Of a DNA stretch of 64,000 nt, positions 7,537 through 17,918 are shown in pieces. How positions within the stretch are numbered: position 1 is the stretch's first letter; every line of letters begins with the position of its first letter. The notes beneath the pieces were generated by a model that saw only the letters and a program-made list of their open reading frames with translations, made no database searches and had not been told where the DNA came from. The stretch is taken from NCBI RefSeq assembly GCF_003947415.1, contig NZ_QHKL01000001.1, positions 1,798,001 through 1,862,000 of the forward strand, read 5' to 3'. A program made the translations under genes and the position numbers. The stretch comes from Amycolatopsis sp. WAC 01376. Its GTDB lineage: Bacteria; Actinomycetota; Actinomycetes; Mycobacteriales; Pseudonocardiaceae.

Positions 7537-7719
7537 GTGGCGAAGGGCGATAACAAGAAGCGCGCGGGCATCGACCCCACGTGGCCCGGTGAAGACGGGG
7601 AGCACCCCGTCACCGAGCTCGCGTCCGACCGGCAGGGTGCGCTGTCCCCGTTCGGCGACGTGACCTTCCCGCTCGAGAGCGTGCCTTACGTGCACCCCGA
7701 GACCGAGATCAACCGGTAG
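7537..7719 (+). CDS. Conserved small hypothetical protein (Rv0863 position)
   Basis: GTG start 4-5 nt after GGAGGA (7527-7532), giving 60 residues: a Lys/Gly-rich start (AKGDNKKRAGIDPTWPG), then TELASDRQGALSPFGDVTFPLESVPYVHPET and stop. There is no membrane segment. It is transcribed divergently from the helicase-associated gene, with starts 94 bp apart. In the longer open frame it is fused to a meaningless antisense extension. The strong ribosome-binding site and its place between conserved neighbours support it as real. Function unknown. Confidence 0.7.
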   Translation: MAKGDNKKRAGIDPTWPGEDGEHPVTELASDRQGALSPFGDVTFPLESVPYVHPETEINR

Positions 7720-7820
7720 AAAAGCTACTCGCCGGTTACCCCTGCGAAGGTCCGTGGCGGTCGTCACGGGAGTAGGTTTTCGATCGACCTATTCGAGCGT
7801 TCCTCAGCGGGGGTAGTGCC

Positions 7821-9212
<1,392 letters not shown>

Positions 9213-9224
9213 CGCGAACCCGCC

Positions 9225-9277
9225 GAAGGGGCGCCGTTCCGCTTGCAACTCAGGTTGAGAGTGAAGGGCGCCCCTTC
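9225..9277. terminator. Long hairpin behind the malic enzyme gene
   Basis: GAAGGGGCGCC (9225-9235) pairs with GGCGCCCCTTC (9267-9277), starting 13 bp after the stop at 9212. The loop is about 31 nt. No T-run follows, as is common for actinobacterial hairpin terminators. A second stem-loop (GTCTCC 9328-9333 with 9355-9360, enclosing GGGCGC-GGA-GCGCCC) lies in the remaining spacer, which otherwise holds no gene. Confidence 0.55.
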
Positions 9278-9518
9278 ATCGTGTTTCCGTGGGCCTTCGG
9301 CCCGAAAGAGGGCGCTTGGCGGTGAAGTCTCCGTCGGGCGCGGAGCGCCCTTGGGGAGACCCCGTAGCCCGAAGTGATAGCAAATCTCCCTTGCTCCATT
9401 CGGAGTCATCGTCATCACTGAGGCCGACCTCGTGGCCGACTTCAGGGTGACGACTCCGCACCCGGCCCGCTCATAGGCTCGATTCCGACCAGGAAGTCGA
9501 TCTTGACGGGGGTTGGGG

Positions 9519-11066
9519 ATGAAGCACTCTGTCCTGAGCAGAATCGGGACACTCACGGCCGCGGCGGTGACCGTGGCGGTACTCGTACCGGCCACGGCGT
9601 CCGCCGCGGTTTCGCCGGTGAACTGGGGGCCGTGTCCGGAGGACGTGGCCGCGCCGGGCGTCGAATGCGGCACCTTGAAGGTCCCGCTCGACTACCGGAA
9701 GCCCGACGGCGCCACCATCGACATCGCCGTTTCGAAGCTCGCCAGCACCAAACCGGCGAAGCGGCGCGGGATCATGCTGACGAATCCGGGCGGGCCCGGC
9801 GGTCCGGGGCTGGCCATGCCCGCCGGGCTGAGGACCGCGGGTATGCCGTCGAGTGTGCTCGACGCGTACGACGTCATCGGGTTCGATCCGCGCGGGATCG
9901 GGCGCAGCACACCGGTCACCTGCGATCTGAAACCCGAGCAGCAGGTGAGCAACGTGCCGCCGTACGCGCGTGACGCGGCGGCGGTGGCCGAGCGGGCGAC
10001 GTACGTGACCGGTATCGCGAAGCAGTGCGGTGAGTCGAAGACCGCCGCGAACCTGCCGTACATCACCACGGCCAACACCGCCCGCGACATGGACCGTATC
10101 CGGGAAGCCCTCGGCGAGAAGAAGCTCTCGTACTACGGCGTCTCGTACGGCAGCTACCTGGGCGCCGTGTACTCGACGCTGTTCCCGCAGCAGACCGATC
10201 GCGTCGTGATCGACAGCGTGACCGGCCCGGGCGGGCTCGATCCGGTCACCTCGCGTCGCCTGGCGGAGGGGTTCGAGGACCGCTTCCCGGACTTCGCGAA
10301 ATGGGCGGCGGCGCGGCACACGAGCTACGGGCTGGGCCGCACACCGCAGCAGGTGACCGCGAAGTTCTACGAACTCGCCGCCAAGCTCGACGGTGGCGCG
10401 GTCCCGGGCGTGGACGGCGCGGCGTTCCGGATGGGCACGTTCGGCGCGCTCTACTCGACCAGGTCCTTCCCGGTGCTCGCGCAGCAGTGGCAGGCGCTCG
10501 ACACCGAAGGCACCGTGAAGCAGACCGCTCAAGCCCAGCAGATCGACCCGGCGCAGCTGCTGGCCGGGCAGTTGCACGTGGTCTGCAACGACGCGAACTG
10601 GCCGGAGGACGTCGCGACCTACCAGCGCAACGTCGCCAAGGACCGGGTGAAGTACCCGATGTTCGGCGCGGCGGGGGCGAACATCTGGGCCTGCGCGTAC
10701 TGGCCGTCCGAGCAGATCGAGCCGACGGTACGGATCGGCGACCGGGGACCGTCGAACATCCTGATGGTGCAGAACCTGCGTGACCCGGCGACTCCGTTGA
10801 GCGGTGCCAAGGAGATGCGCCGCGCACTCGGTGACCGGGCGCGGATCGTGACCGTGGACGAGGGCGGGCACGGCGTCTGGCTGAGCGACGAGAACGCTTG
10901 CGGCAACAACGCCGTCAACCGGTTCCTCGTGGAAGGCAAGCGCCCCGCGCGCGACACGGCCTGTGCCGCGGACAAGGGAGGGCTCTTCGCTTCGATGACG
11001 CCGGAGCAGCGGCAGGAACGCGAGAAGGCGCTCGACGAGGTTCGCTCGAAGCAGCGGATGTTCTGA
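9519..11066 (+). CDS. Secreted alpha/beta-hydrolase, tripeptidyl-aminopeptidase-like
   Basis: 515 residues from ATG 9519, with a G-rich ribosome-binding site at 9507-9515; a TTG two codons earlier is less likely. A Sec signal peptide ([10 protein letters not shown], hydrophobic core, cleavage near ASA-AVSP) is followed by an alpha/beta-hydrolase domain: oxyanion [18 protein letters not shown] and the nucleophile elbow GVSYGS. The C-terminal TAP-like domain supplies an Asp in NLRDPATP and a His in EGGHGVWL. The family includes SlpD/SlpE and Streptomyces tripeptidyl aminopeptidases that trim peptides outside the cell. No operon partner: moaC has its own promoter. Confidence 0.9.
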   Translation: MKHSVLSRIGTLTAAAVTVAVLVPATASAAVSPVNWGPCPEDVAAPGVECGTLKVPLDYRKPDGATIDIAVSKLASTKPAKRRGIMLTNPGGPGGPGLAMPAGLRTAGMPSSVLDAYDVIGFDPRGIGRSTPVTCDLKPEQQVSNVPPYARDAAAVAERATYVTGIAKQCGESKTAANLPYITTANTARDMDRIREALGEKKLSYYGVSYGSYLGAVYSTLFPQQTDRVVIDSVTGPGGLDPVTSRRLAEGFEDRFPDFAKWAAARHTSYGLGRTPQQVTAKFYELAAKLDGGAVPGVDGAAFRMGTFGALYSTRSFPVLAQQWQALDTEGTVKQTAQAQQIDPAQLLAGQLHVVCNDANWPEDVATYQRNVAKDRVKYPMFGAAGANIWACAYWPSEQIEPTVRIGDRGPSNILMVQNLRDPATPLSGAKEMRRALGDRARIVTVDEGGHGVWLSDENACGNNAVNRFLVEGKRPARDTACAADKGGLFASMTPEQRQEREKALDEVRSKQRMF

Positions 11067-11083
11067 GGACTAGCCTGCTTGGC

Positions 11084-11554
11084 GTGAGTGAACTCAGCCA
11101 CGTCGACCATACGGGTGCCGCCCGTATGGTCGACGTTTCCGGCAAGACGCCCACCGCCCGCACCGCGCTGGCGGGCGGCACCGTGCACACCACGGCCGAG
11201 GTGCCGGGGCTGCTGGCCACGGACGGGCTCCCCAAGGGCGACGCCCTCGCGACCGCCCGGATCGCGGGCATCATGGGCGCGAAGAAGGTGCCCGAGCTGA
11301 TTCCGCTGTGCCACCAGATCGCGCTGTCCGGGGTGAAGGTCGAGTTCGCCCTCGCCGAGACCGCCGTGCACATCACCGCGACCACGAAGACGAACGACCG
11401 GACCGGCGTCGAGATGGAGGCGCTGACCGCCGTCGCCGTCGCCGGGCTGACCCTGCACGACATGATCAAGGCCGTCGATCCCGCGGCGACCCTCGACGAT
11501 GTCCGCCTGATCCGCAAGGACGGCGGCAAGACGGGGACCTGGGAGCGGCCGTGA
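11084..11554 (+). CDS. moaC: Cyclic pyranopterin monophosphate synthase
   Basis: 156 residues, the normal family length. It converts the MoaA product 3',8-cyclo-GTP to cyclic pyranopterin monophosphate in molybdenum cofactor synthesis. Diagnostic stretches are ARMVDVSGKTPTARTA, GAKKVPELIPLCHQI (with the conserved LCH) and KTNDRTGVEMEALTAV, DMIKAVD. GTG 11084 is picked because a -10 box TAGCCT (11071-11076) lies 7 nt upstream, giving a leaderless transcript; no ribosome-binding site is present. Its stop overlaps the mog GTG by 4 nt, so moaC-mog-moaE form one tightly coupled operon. Confidence 0.95.
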   Translation: MSELSHVDHTGAARMVDVSGKTPTARTALAGGTVHTTAEVPGLLATDGLPKGDALATARIAGIMGAKKVPELIPLCHQIALSGVKVEFALAETAVHITATTKTNDRTGVEMEALTAVAVAGLTLHDMIKAVDPAATLDDVRLIRKDGGKTGTWERP

Positions 11555-12042
11555 ACCGCGTCGCGAGGGTGATCGTGGCGTCGAACCGCGCCGCGAAGGG
11601 CGTCTACGAGGACACGACCGGTCCGATCATCACGGACTGGCTCGCCGCACGCGGCTGGGACGTGCCCGAACCCGTGGTCGTCGAGGACGGGGAGCCGGTC
11701 GGTGAAGTGTTGCGTGACGCCGTCGCGGCCGGGGTCCAGGTGATCGTGACGACCGGCGGCACCGGCATCTCGCCGACGGACCGCACCCCGGACGTCACCC
11801 GCGCCGTCCTCGACTACGAACTCCCCGGCGTCGCGGACGCGATCCGGGCCGCCGGACTGCCCAAGGTGCCCACGGCCGTGCTCTCCCGCGGGATCGCCGG
11901 CGTCGCCGGCCGGACCCTGGTGGTGAACCTGCCCGGTTCACGCGGCGGCGTGAAGGACGGCCTGGGCGTACTGGACGGGATCCTCGACCACGCCGTCGAC
12001 CAGCTGGCAGGCGGCGACCACCCACGGGAGGCACAGCAGTGA
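11551..12042 (+). CDS. mog: Molybdopterin adenylyltransferase (MogA/MoaB family)
   Basis: 163 residues. It activates molybdopterin by adenylation before Mo insertion. Family motifs are VIVASNRAAKGVYEDTTGPII, the substrate loop TTGGTGISPTDRTPD and NLPGSRGGVKDGL. GTG 11551 overlaps the moaC stop (GTGA) and its own stop overlaps moaE by 4 nt. Cytosolic. The order moaC-mog-moaE is the same as in mycobacteria. Confidence in the family is high; MogA-type rather than MoaB-type function is inferred from context. Confidence 0.93.
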   Translation: MNRVARVIVASNRAAKGVYEDTTGPIITDWLAARGWDVPEPVVVEDGEPVGEVLRDAVAAGVQVIVTTGGTGISPTDRTPDVTRAVLDYELPGVADAIRAAGLPKVPTAVLSRGIAGVAGRTLVVNLPGSRGGVKDGLGVLDGILDHAVDQLAGGDHPREAQQ

Positions 12043-12467
12043 GCGTTCGGGTCGCACGGACAGCGGTGGTCGACGAGCCTCTTTCGGTCGAGGAACACGC
12101 CCGGCTGGTGGACGACGCGGCCGCGGGCGCCGTCGTCACCTTCGGCGGGGTCGTGGGGGACCACGACGGCGGGCGTTCGGTGGAGCGGCTCGCCTACGAA
12201 GGCCACCCCAGCGCCGCCGACGTGCTCGCGGAGGTCGTCTCGGACCTCTCGGGAAAGTGGACGGGCGTCCGCGCGGTCGCCGTCAGTCACCGGCTGGGCG
12301 CGCTGGCCATCGGGGACGTCGCGCTGGCCTGCGCCGTGGCGGCCGAGCACCGGGGACAGGCCTTCGCTGCCTGTTCGGAGCTGGTCGACGAGGTCAAGGC
12401 GCGGCTGCCGGTGTGGAAGCACCAGCACTTCAGCGACGGCAGCGACGAGTGGGTCAATTCGCCGTAG
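12039..12467 (+). CDS. moaE: Molybdopterin synthase catalytic subunit
   Basis: 142 residues. MoaE uses the thiocarboxylated C-terminus of MoaD to build the dithiolene of molybdopterin. Motifs: AAAGAVVTFGGVVGDHDGGRSVERLAYEGHPSAA (dimer and substrate face), VAVSHRLGALAIGDVA, and the C-terminal LPVWKHQHFSDGSDEWVNSP with the catalytic Lys. GTG 12039 overlaps the mog stop. MoaD is encoded separately at 14774-15028 on the other strand, with moaA. A 53-bp palindrome ends the operon. Confidence 0.94.
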   Translation: MSVRVARTAVVDEPLSVEEHARLVDDAAAGAVVTFGGVVGDHDGGRSVERLAYEGHPSAADVLAEVVSDLSGKWTGVRAVAVSHRLGALAIGDVALACAVAAEHRGQAFAACSELVDEVKARLPVWKHQHFSDGSDEWVNSP

Positions 12468-12492
12468 CGGGGTGACCGAGCCGCAAGTCGCC

Positions 12493-12545
12493 GCAATGAA
12501 GGGGCCTTTCATAGCAAATTTTGCAATGAAAGGCCCCTTCATTGC
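12493..12545. repeat. 53-bp palindrome, TTGCAAA(A/T)TTTGCAA-core family (copy 1)
   Basis: A near-perfect palindrome with one mismatched pair, 25 bp after the moaE stop. It has the same exact length (53 bp) and AT-rich core as copies at 21439-21491 and 28821-28873, but the arms read GAAGGGGCC here against GAACGGWCC there, with matched changes on both sides. It probably acts as terminator or insulator for the convergent moaE and rpf genes. Confidence 0.85.
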
Positions 12546-12600
12546 ACGCGGCTACGCGGGCACGAGGGGTGCGGGCCTGAGGCGCCGGGCCCCGGACACG

Positions 12601-12642
12601 ACAAAGCCCCACCGCCGGGGGAATGGCGCGGTGGGGCCTTGT
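12601..12642 (-). terminator. Terminator of the rpf gene
   Basis: GCCCCACCGC (12606-12615) pairs with GCGGTGGGGC (12628-12637), extended by ACAA/TTGT. Read on the minus strand the stem is followed by TTTGT. It lies about 65 bp beyond the rpf stop. Confidence 0.7.
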
Positions 12643-12704
12643 CAGTCGTGACGTGGCCGCGCGGAGAATCCCGCGGGCATCACGACTTACCGGTGCTCAA
12701 GAGC

Positions 12705-13575
<871 letters not shown>

Positions 13576-13614
13576 CGGTACGTAACGAACGGCCTGATCG
13601 GAAATTATTCGAGC

Positions 13615-13630
13615 TGTGACCTACATCACA
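13615..13630. promoter_or_regulatory. CRP-type binding site upstream of the rpf riboswitch
   Basis: TGTGACCTACATCACA is a perfect TGTGA-N6-TCACA site. It lies about 50 bp upstream of a plausible rpf transcription start (TACCGT box near 13580 on the minus strand). The mycobacterial CRP homologue Rv3676 is known to activate rpfA through such a site. The remaining spacer to 13796 holds no gene. Confidence 0.75.
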
Positions 13631-13796
13631 GTAACAGCACGCAACCCATAACGATTCGGCTGTTTATGCAGGTCAGCGGGCCGTTACCGGACCGTTTCCT
13701 GGCCGAGATAATTCACGGATCGTGAGGCTTGCATCACGTGGATTAAGGGCTGACTGGCCCATTCGTGCGCCTTCGCGCGCTATTGGGCCGCGCACT

Positions 13797-14648
13797 TTAG
13801 CGAGACCTCAAGAAGTTCGCCAGCCCTGGCAGGTCGTCCGTATTCAGGTGGTCGACTCCGGCGTCGGCCAGCTCTTTCCAAAGTGCGTCACGGGCGGGTC
13901 CAGCGGTATCCGGCGTCGCCCAAAAGCGCACTCGCTGGCCCGCCGCGTGGGCGCTTTTGACCAGTTCGTGTAGTTTTGCCCGCTCCGCGGCCGGGAAAAT
14001 GCCTTCACCGGTCCAGGTGAACAGCCCGGTCCAGGAGTCCGAGACCAGCGGGGTCATCCGGCGGTCCGAGCCGATGCCCAGGTCGTTCTGGTCCTTGATC
14101 CGGCCGTCGTAGAAGGCGAGCCGGAACTTCTGCCCGAGCATCACGTCCTTGGGCCGCCCGCCGGAGATCACCGCAGTGACGGCGCGCTTCTGTACGTGCC
14201 CGAACGCGTACAGAGAGAAGAGGAAGGAGTAGCGCGGGTCGTACAGCCGCTTTTCCAGCGCCGCGTACGTGCTGTTCGCGTCACCCTTGACGTCGATCAG
14301 CAGCTGGAACTCGAGACGCTGCCGGTAGACGCCCACGCCGTGGTTGGCCAGGACGCGCTTGCGCAGCGGCTCCAGGTAGAGCGACTCGAGCGTGCGGTCC
14401 GGGCGGGTGTCGGCGAGGTCGTGCGCGACCAGCAACTGCCCGTCCACCAGGAAGATGTCGGCCTCGACGCTGGTGAAGCCCTGATCGAGCGCGTCCTGCA
14501 GCGGACGCGTGTGCTCGTAGTCGTTGTGGCTGTGCGCCTGCGGCAGCGGCCGGACGCCGCGCTCATGGGCGGAGGCGGGGGCGGCCGCGAGGCTCGTGGC
14601 GGCGACCGCGGCGAGCAGCGCGGCGAGGACACGGCGGGGAGTGATCAC
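13797..14648 (-). CDS. Secreted glycerophosphodiester phosphodiesterase-like protein
   Basis: 283 residues from GTG 14648, chosen because GAGGA lies 8 nt upstream; the longer frame to 14708 lacks a start signal. Signal peptide (VITPRRVLAALLAAVAATSLAAAPASA) then a GDPD/PI-PLC TIM-barrel: QAHSHNDYEHTRPLQDALDQGF, VEADIFLVDGQLLVAHD (catalytic His and acidic metal ligands), LLIDVKGD, RVRFWATPD and a final HLNTDDLPGL. It probably hydrolyses phosphodiesters of lipids or teichoic-type polymers outside the cell. It is not part of the flanking Moco genes. Confidence 0.85.
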   Translation of the reverse strand: MITPRRVLAALLAAVAATSLAAAPASAHERGVRPLPQAHSHNDYEHTRPLQDALDQGFTSVEADIFLVDGQLLVAHDLADTRPDRTLESLYLEPLRKRVLANHGVGVYRQRLEFQLLIDVKGDANSTYAALEKRLYDPRYSFLFSLYAFGHVQKRAVTAVISGGRPKDVMLGQKFRLAFYDGRIKDQNDLGIGSDRRMTPLVSDSWTGLFTWTGEGIFPAAERAKLHELVKSAHAAGQRVRFWATPDTAGPARDALWKELADAGVDHLNTDDLPGLANFLRSR

Positions 14649-14773
14649 TGGCGCATCCTCGGCTGCTTCGGCGACCGGCCGGTGAATTCCGGACGGACCG
14701 CAGGTCAAAGGCCCCGGAACGGCTCGCGGGGGAGCAAGGGACCTTTGCTCTCGCTTTCCCGCGTTTCCGCAGG

Positions 14774-15028
14774 TCAGCCGCCCGCGAACGGCGGCAGGAC
14801 GTCCAGTTCGGCGCCTTCGGTCAGCGGCCGCGTGAGATCCCGCACGGCGACGCCGTCCAGCAGGTACGAGACCGCTTCGAGCAGCTTCGCGAGCTTCTCC
14901 GGGTGAAGTTCACGCAGTCGGGCGACGGCGTCGGCGACGCGGGCGCCGTCCGGCAGGGTCACCTTCTCCTCGTCGAGGCCGGTGGCCGCGCGAGCCGAGG
15001 CGAAGTACCGCACCACGATGGTCACCAT
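14774..15028 (-). CDS. moaD: Molybdopterin synthase sulfur-carrier subunit
   Basis: 84 residues with a ubiquitin-like fold and the obligatory C-terminal Gly-Gly (DVLPPFAGG). The start reads MVTIVVRYFASARAATG, typical of MoaD. The C-terminal glycine is adenylated and thiocarboxylated to carry sulfur to MoaE. The gap to the moaA stop is a single base, so moaA-moaD form one transcript. A short hairpin GAGCAA...TTGCTC near 14741-14757 follows the stop. Confidence 0.93.
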   Translation of the reverse strand: MVTIVVRYFASARAATGLDEEKVTLPDGARVADAVARLRELHPEKLAKLLEAVSYLLDGVAVRDLTRPLTEGAELDVLPPFAGG

Positions 15029-15029
15029 G

Positions 15030-16094
15030 TCAGCCGCCGATCGCGCTCATCGGCCGGATCGGCTGCGCGAAGCCGGCCTCGTTGATCTCGTGTCCGGCGA
15101 GCTTGCCCCACATGGTCGCCCGCCAGGCGTCCGCCACCTCTTCTTCGCGCGCGCCCGCGCGCACGAGGGCGCGGAGGTCGGTCTCGTCGTTGCTGAACAG
15201 GCACGAGCGCACCGCGCCGTCCGCGGTCAGCCGGGTGCGCTCGCAGGCAGCGCAGAAGGGGCGGGTCACCGACGCGATCACGCCGACGTCGCCCGGGCCG
15301 CCGTCGACCAGCCAGCGTTCGGCGGGCGCCCCGCCCCGCGCGGCGGGGAACGGCGACAGCGAGAACTCCTCGCCGAGCATGCCGAGGATCTCCTCGGCGG
15401 TGATCATGTCGGCCCGGTTCCAGCCGTGCTGCGCGTCCAGCGGCATCTGCTCGATGAACCGCAGGTGATAGCCCTCGGCGAGGCAGAACTTCAGCAGCGG
15501 CACGGCCTGGTCCTCGTTCAGGCCGCGCATCAGCACCGCGTTGACCTTCACCGGGTCCAGCCCGGCCTCCCTCGCGGCGGCCATGCCGGCGAGCACGTGC
15601 GAAAGCCGGTCGCGGCGCGTGATCGTCTCGAACAGCGCGCGGTCGACGGTGTCCAGCGAGACGTTGATCCGGTCCAAGCCGGCGTCCGCGAGCGACTTCG
15701 CGCGCTTCGCGAGCCCGATCCCGTTGGTGGTCATGGAAAGCCGCGGCCGCGGTTCGAGTGCCGCGACGCGCTCGACGATCTTCTCCAGCCCTTGGCGCAG
15801 CAGCGGTTCGCCGCCGGTGAGCCGGATGTCGGTGACGCCGAGCCGTTCGACGGCGATCCGCAGCAGGAACACGAGTTCGTCGTCGGTCAGCACGTCCGCG
15901 CTCGGCATCCATTCCAGCCCCTCGGCGGGCATGCAATAGGTGCAGCGCAGATTGCACTTGTCGGTGAGCGACACCCGCAGGTCGGTCGCGACCCGGCCGA
16001 AGGTGTCGATCAGCGCGGGATTGTCCGGCCTGGGCACGGTGGGGCCGCCGCGTGTACCGGGGACACGGGGAAACCCGAGATCGACTGCTGTCAT
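15030..16094 (-). CDS. moaA: GTP 3',8-cyclase (radical SAM)
   Basis: 354 residues from ATG 16094; an in-frame GTG 6 nt earlier is possible. A TAGTCT box 7 nt before the ATG suggests a leaderless mRNA. The radical SAM cluster motif is TDKCNLRCTYCMP (CxxxCxxC). SAM-binding LTGGEPLLR follows. The C-terminal second [4Fe-4S] motif is CAACERTRLT ... RSC, and the protein ends MSAIGG with the essential GG dipeptide. It makes 3',8-cyclo-GTP, the first step of molybdenum cofactor synthesis. Transcribed divergently from the MarR gene. Confidence 0.95.
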   Translation of the reverse strand: MTAVDLGFPRVPGTRGGPTVPRPDNPALIDTFGRVATDLRVSLTDKCNLRCTYCMPAEGLEWMPSADVLTDDELVFLLRIAVERLGVTDIRLTGGEPLLRQGLEKIVERVAALEPRPRLSMTTNGIGLAKRAKSLADAGLDRINVSLDTVDRALFETITRRDRLSHVLAGMAAAREAGLDPVKVNAVLMRGLNEDQAVPLLKFCLAEGYHLRFIEQMPLDAQHGWNRADMITAEEILGMLGEEFSLSPFPAARGGAPAERWLVDGGPGDVGVIASVTRPFCAACERTRLTADGAVRSCLFSNDETDLRALVRAGAREEEVADAWRATMWGKLAGHEINEAGFAQPIRPMSAIGG

Positions 16095-16172
16095 TGTCAC
16101 CAGACTAACCCCGAACGGGGCGAAACCGACTGTCTAGAATCCCTTTTCGCATCGAATCGGAAGGGTTTCCGG

Positions 16173-16646
16173 ATGGCGAAATATCCGCTCTCGGCGGAGG
16201 AATTGGCCAGGTTCGCCGATCTCGGCAGGGAAGGCAGCACGCTGACCGTCCTCCGGCATGCGCGCATCGCCGAGCGGATGGGCTTGTCCGCCACCGATCA
16301 CAAGGTGCTCGAGCTCGCCGGCCAGGCGCCGGGACCGTTGACAGCGGGCAGGATCGCCGAACTGACCGGGTTGTCGACGGGTGCTGTGACCGGCGTCATG
16401 GACCGGCTCGAAAAGGCGGGCCTCGCCCGCCGCGTCCGTGACACCGTCGACCGCCGGAAAGTCCTGATAGAGGTCGTCCCGGACGCGCTGGAGCGGCACG
16501 CGCCGCTCTTCGAATCCGCGTACACGAACATGAAGAACGTCCTCGAACAGTTCTCCCCCGAGGAACGGAAAGTGCTCGAACGTTTCCAGAGCGCGTTGCT
16601 CGATGGCCTCCGCGACGAACTCCCCGGCAATTCCTCGCCCGCATAG
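16173..16646 (+). CDS. MarR-family transcriptional regulator
   Basis: 157 residues with an N-terminal helix, a winged HTH (LTAGRIAELTGLSTGAVTGVMDRLEKAGLARRVRDTVDRRKVLIEV, about residues 50-100) and a C-terminal dimerisation helix. The DxRR wing (DTVDRRK) is clear. A TAGAAT box lies at 16135-16140, followed by a leader of about 30 nt with GGAAGGG before ATG 16173. It is divergent from moaA and 33 bp upstream of the HTH-Mop gene, so control of Moco or molybdate genes is possible but unproven. Confidence 0.85.
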   Translation: MAKYPLSAEELARFADLGREGSTLTVLRHARIAERMGLSATDHKVLELAGQAPGPLTAGRIAELTGLSTGAVTGVMDRLEKAGLARRVRDTVDRRKVLIEVVPDALERHAPLFESAYTNMKNVLEQFSPEERKVLERFQSALLDGLRDELPGNSSPA

Positions 16647-16679
16647 CTTTTCCGCATCTGCGGAAGTAACCTGCCAGAC

Positions 16680-17084
16680 ATGCCGCAATTCCGGTTGTCT
16701 GAAGCCGCTCGCCTGCTCGGTGTCAGCGATGACACCGTCCGCCGCTGGGTGCGCGCGGGCCAGTTGACCGCGTTCGACGACTCGGCGGGCCGCAAGGTCG
16801 TCGACGGCGCCGAACTCGCCGCGTTCGCCAAGGCGCAGGCCGAACAGCCCGAGGATCCTTCGAGCGTCGGCCGCTCCGCGCGGAACCGGTTCGTCGGGCT
16901 CGTCACCGAAGTGATCACGGACAAGGTGATGGCACAGGTCGAGCTGCAGTGCGGCCCGCATCGTGTGGTCTCGCTGATGAGCGCCGAGGCCGTCCGCGAA
17001 CTCGGACTGCGGCCGGGGGTGCTCGCGGTCGCCGTCGTCAAGGCGACCACCGTCGTGATCGAAACCCCGGAAGGAACCCGATGA
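16680..17084 (+). CDS. HTH-Mop domain molybdate-responsive regulator
   Basis: 134 residues. The N-terminal MerR/excisionase-type HTH (FRLSEAARLLGVSDDTVRRWVRAGQLTA) is fused to a C-terminal Mop/TOBE molybdate-binding domain (ARNRFVGLVTEVITDKVMAQVELQCGPHRVVSLMSAEAVRELGL). Such fusions act as ModE-like sensors. TAACCT 7 nt upstream of ATG 16680 indicates a leaderless transcript. The stop overlaps modA by 4 nt, so the sensor and transporter are co-transcribed: an autoregulated Mo uptake operon is the natural reading. Confidence 0.9.
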   Translation: MPQFRLSEAARLLGVSDDTVRRWVRAGQLTAFDDSAGRKVVDGAELAAFAKAQAEQPEDPSSVGRSARNRFVGLVTEVITDKVMAQVELQCGPHRVVSLMSAEAVRELGLRPGVLAVAVVKATTVVIETPEGTR

Positions 17085-17842
17085 GGAAGCTCGCGCCCGT
17101 CCTGCTCGCGCTGGCGCTGGCCGCGACGGCCTGTGGCTCGGACGGGCCCGTCACCGCGACTGTCGAGTCGAGGACGCTGACCGTGTTCGCGGCGGCGTCG
17201 CTGACCGAGTCGTTCGGGGCGCTGGGCAAGCGGTTCGAGGCGCAGAACTCCGGGGTGACCGTGAAGTTCAGCTTCGAGGGCTCCTCGGCGCTGGTCCAGA
17301 AGCTGACCCAGGGTGCGAAGGCGGACGTCTTCGCGTCCGCCGACCAGGCCAATATGGACAAGGCCGCCAAGGGCGACGTGATCGACGGTCAGCCGTCGGT
17401 GTTCGCCACCAACCGGCTCGCCATCGCGGTCGAGAAGGGCAACCCCAAGGGAATCAAGGGTTTGGTGGATCTCGCGAAGGACGGGCTGACCGTGGTCGTC
17501 TGCGCGCCGCAGGTGCCGTGCGGGGCGGCGGCGAAGAAGGTCCAGCAGACGTCCGGGGTCACGCTCAAGCCGTCGAGCGAGGAGCAGGACGTCAAGTCCG
17601 TGCTCGCGAAGGTGCGGTCGGGCGACGCCGACGCCGGGCTCGTCTACGTCACCGACGCGACCTCGGCGGCCGCGAACGTGGACAAAGTGGACTTCCCGGA
17701 GGCGGCGGGCGCTGTCAACGACTACCCGATCGCGGTGGTGAAGGACGCTCCGCAGGCTCAGCTCGCCGGGCTGTTCAGAGACCTCGTCCTCGGCGAGGAA
17801 GGCAAGAAGGAACTCGCGAAGGTCGGTTTTGGCGCGCCCTGA
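17081..17842 (+). CDS. modA: Molybdate ABC transporter substrate-binding lipoprotein
   Basis: 253 residues. Lipoprotein signal with lipobox LAATAC-G (Cys near residue 19). The periplasmic-binding fold begins [21 protein letters not shown], the ModA hallmark, with [24 protein letters not shown] and ...[13 protein letters not shown]. It captures molybdate or tungstate at the outer face of the membrane. ATG overlaps the regulator's stop (ATGA). A palindromic element separates it from modB. Confidence 0.94.
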   Translation: MRKLAPVLLALALAATACGSDGPVTATVESRTLTVFAAASLTESFGALGKRFEAQNSGVTVKFSFEGSSALVQKLTQGAKADVFASADQANMDKAAKGDVIDGQPSVFATNRLAIAVEKGNPKGIKGLVDLAKDGLTVVVCAPQVPCGAAAKKVQQTSGVTLKPSSEEQDVKSVLAKVRSGDADAGLVYVTDATSAAANVDKVDFPEAAGAVNDYPIAVVKDAPQAQLAGLFRDLVLGEEGKKELAKVGFGAP

Positions 17843-17844
17843 CC

Positions 17845-17910
17845 CCGCATTCAGTCCTCTGGATGCGGTAGATGCACGCGCAAGTACCGCATTCAGAGGA
17901 CGAAATGCGG
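17845..17910. repeat. CCTCT-GAATGCGGTA family inverted repeat (copy 1) between modA and modB
   Basis: Arms 17845-17870 and 17885-17910 pair around a 14-nt loop. The family has polarity: one arm contains TTTCGTCCTCT, the other AGAGGACTGAA, leaving a small conserved mismatch. This copy is in the opposite orientation to those at 36378 and 61840. It starts 2 bp after the modA stop and ends 8 bp before the modB start. Confidence 0.9.
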
Positions 17911-17918
17911 GAGCCGGG

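Noticed and set aside
5476..7719. 747-codon open frame on + opposite the helicase-associated gene
   Set aside because: Antisense shadow of a high-GC gene; Arg/Gly/Pro-rich with no domain. Only its last 60 codons (7537-7719) have a start signal.
13713..13745. Second CRP-type site near 13724
   Set aside because: Half-sites CGTGA and TCACG are 8 bp apart rather than 6.
17829..17918. N-terminal extension of modB from TTG 17829
   Set aside because: It overlaps modA and reads through a repeat present at two other intergenic sites; GTG 17919 has a ribosome-binding site.
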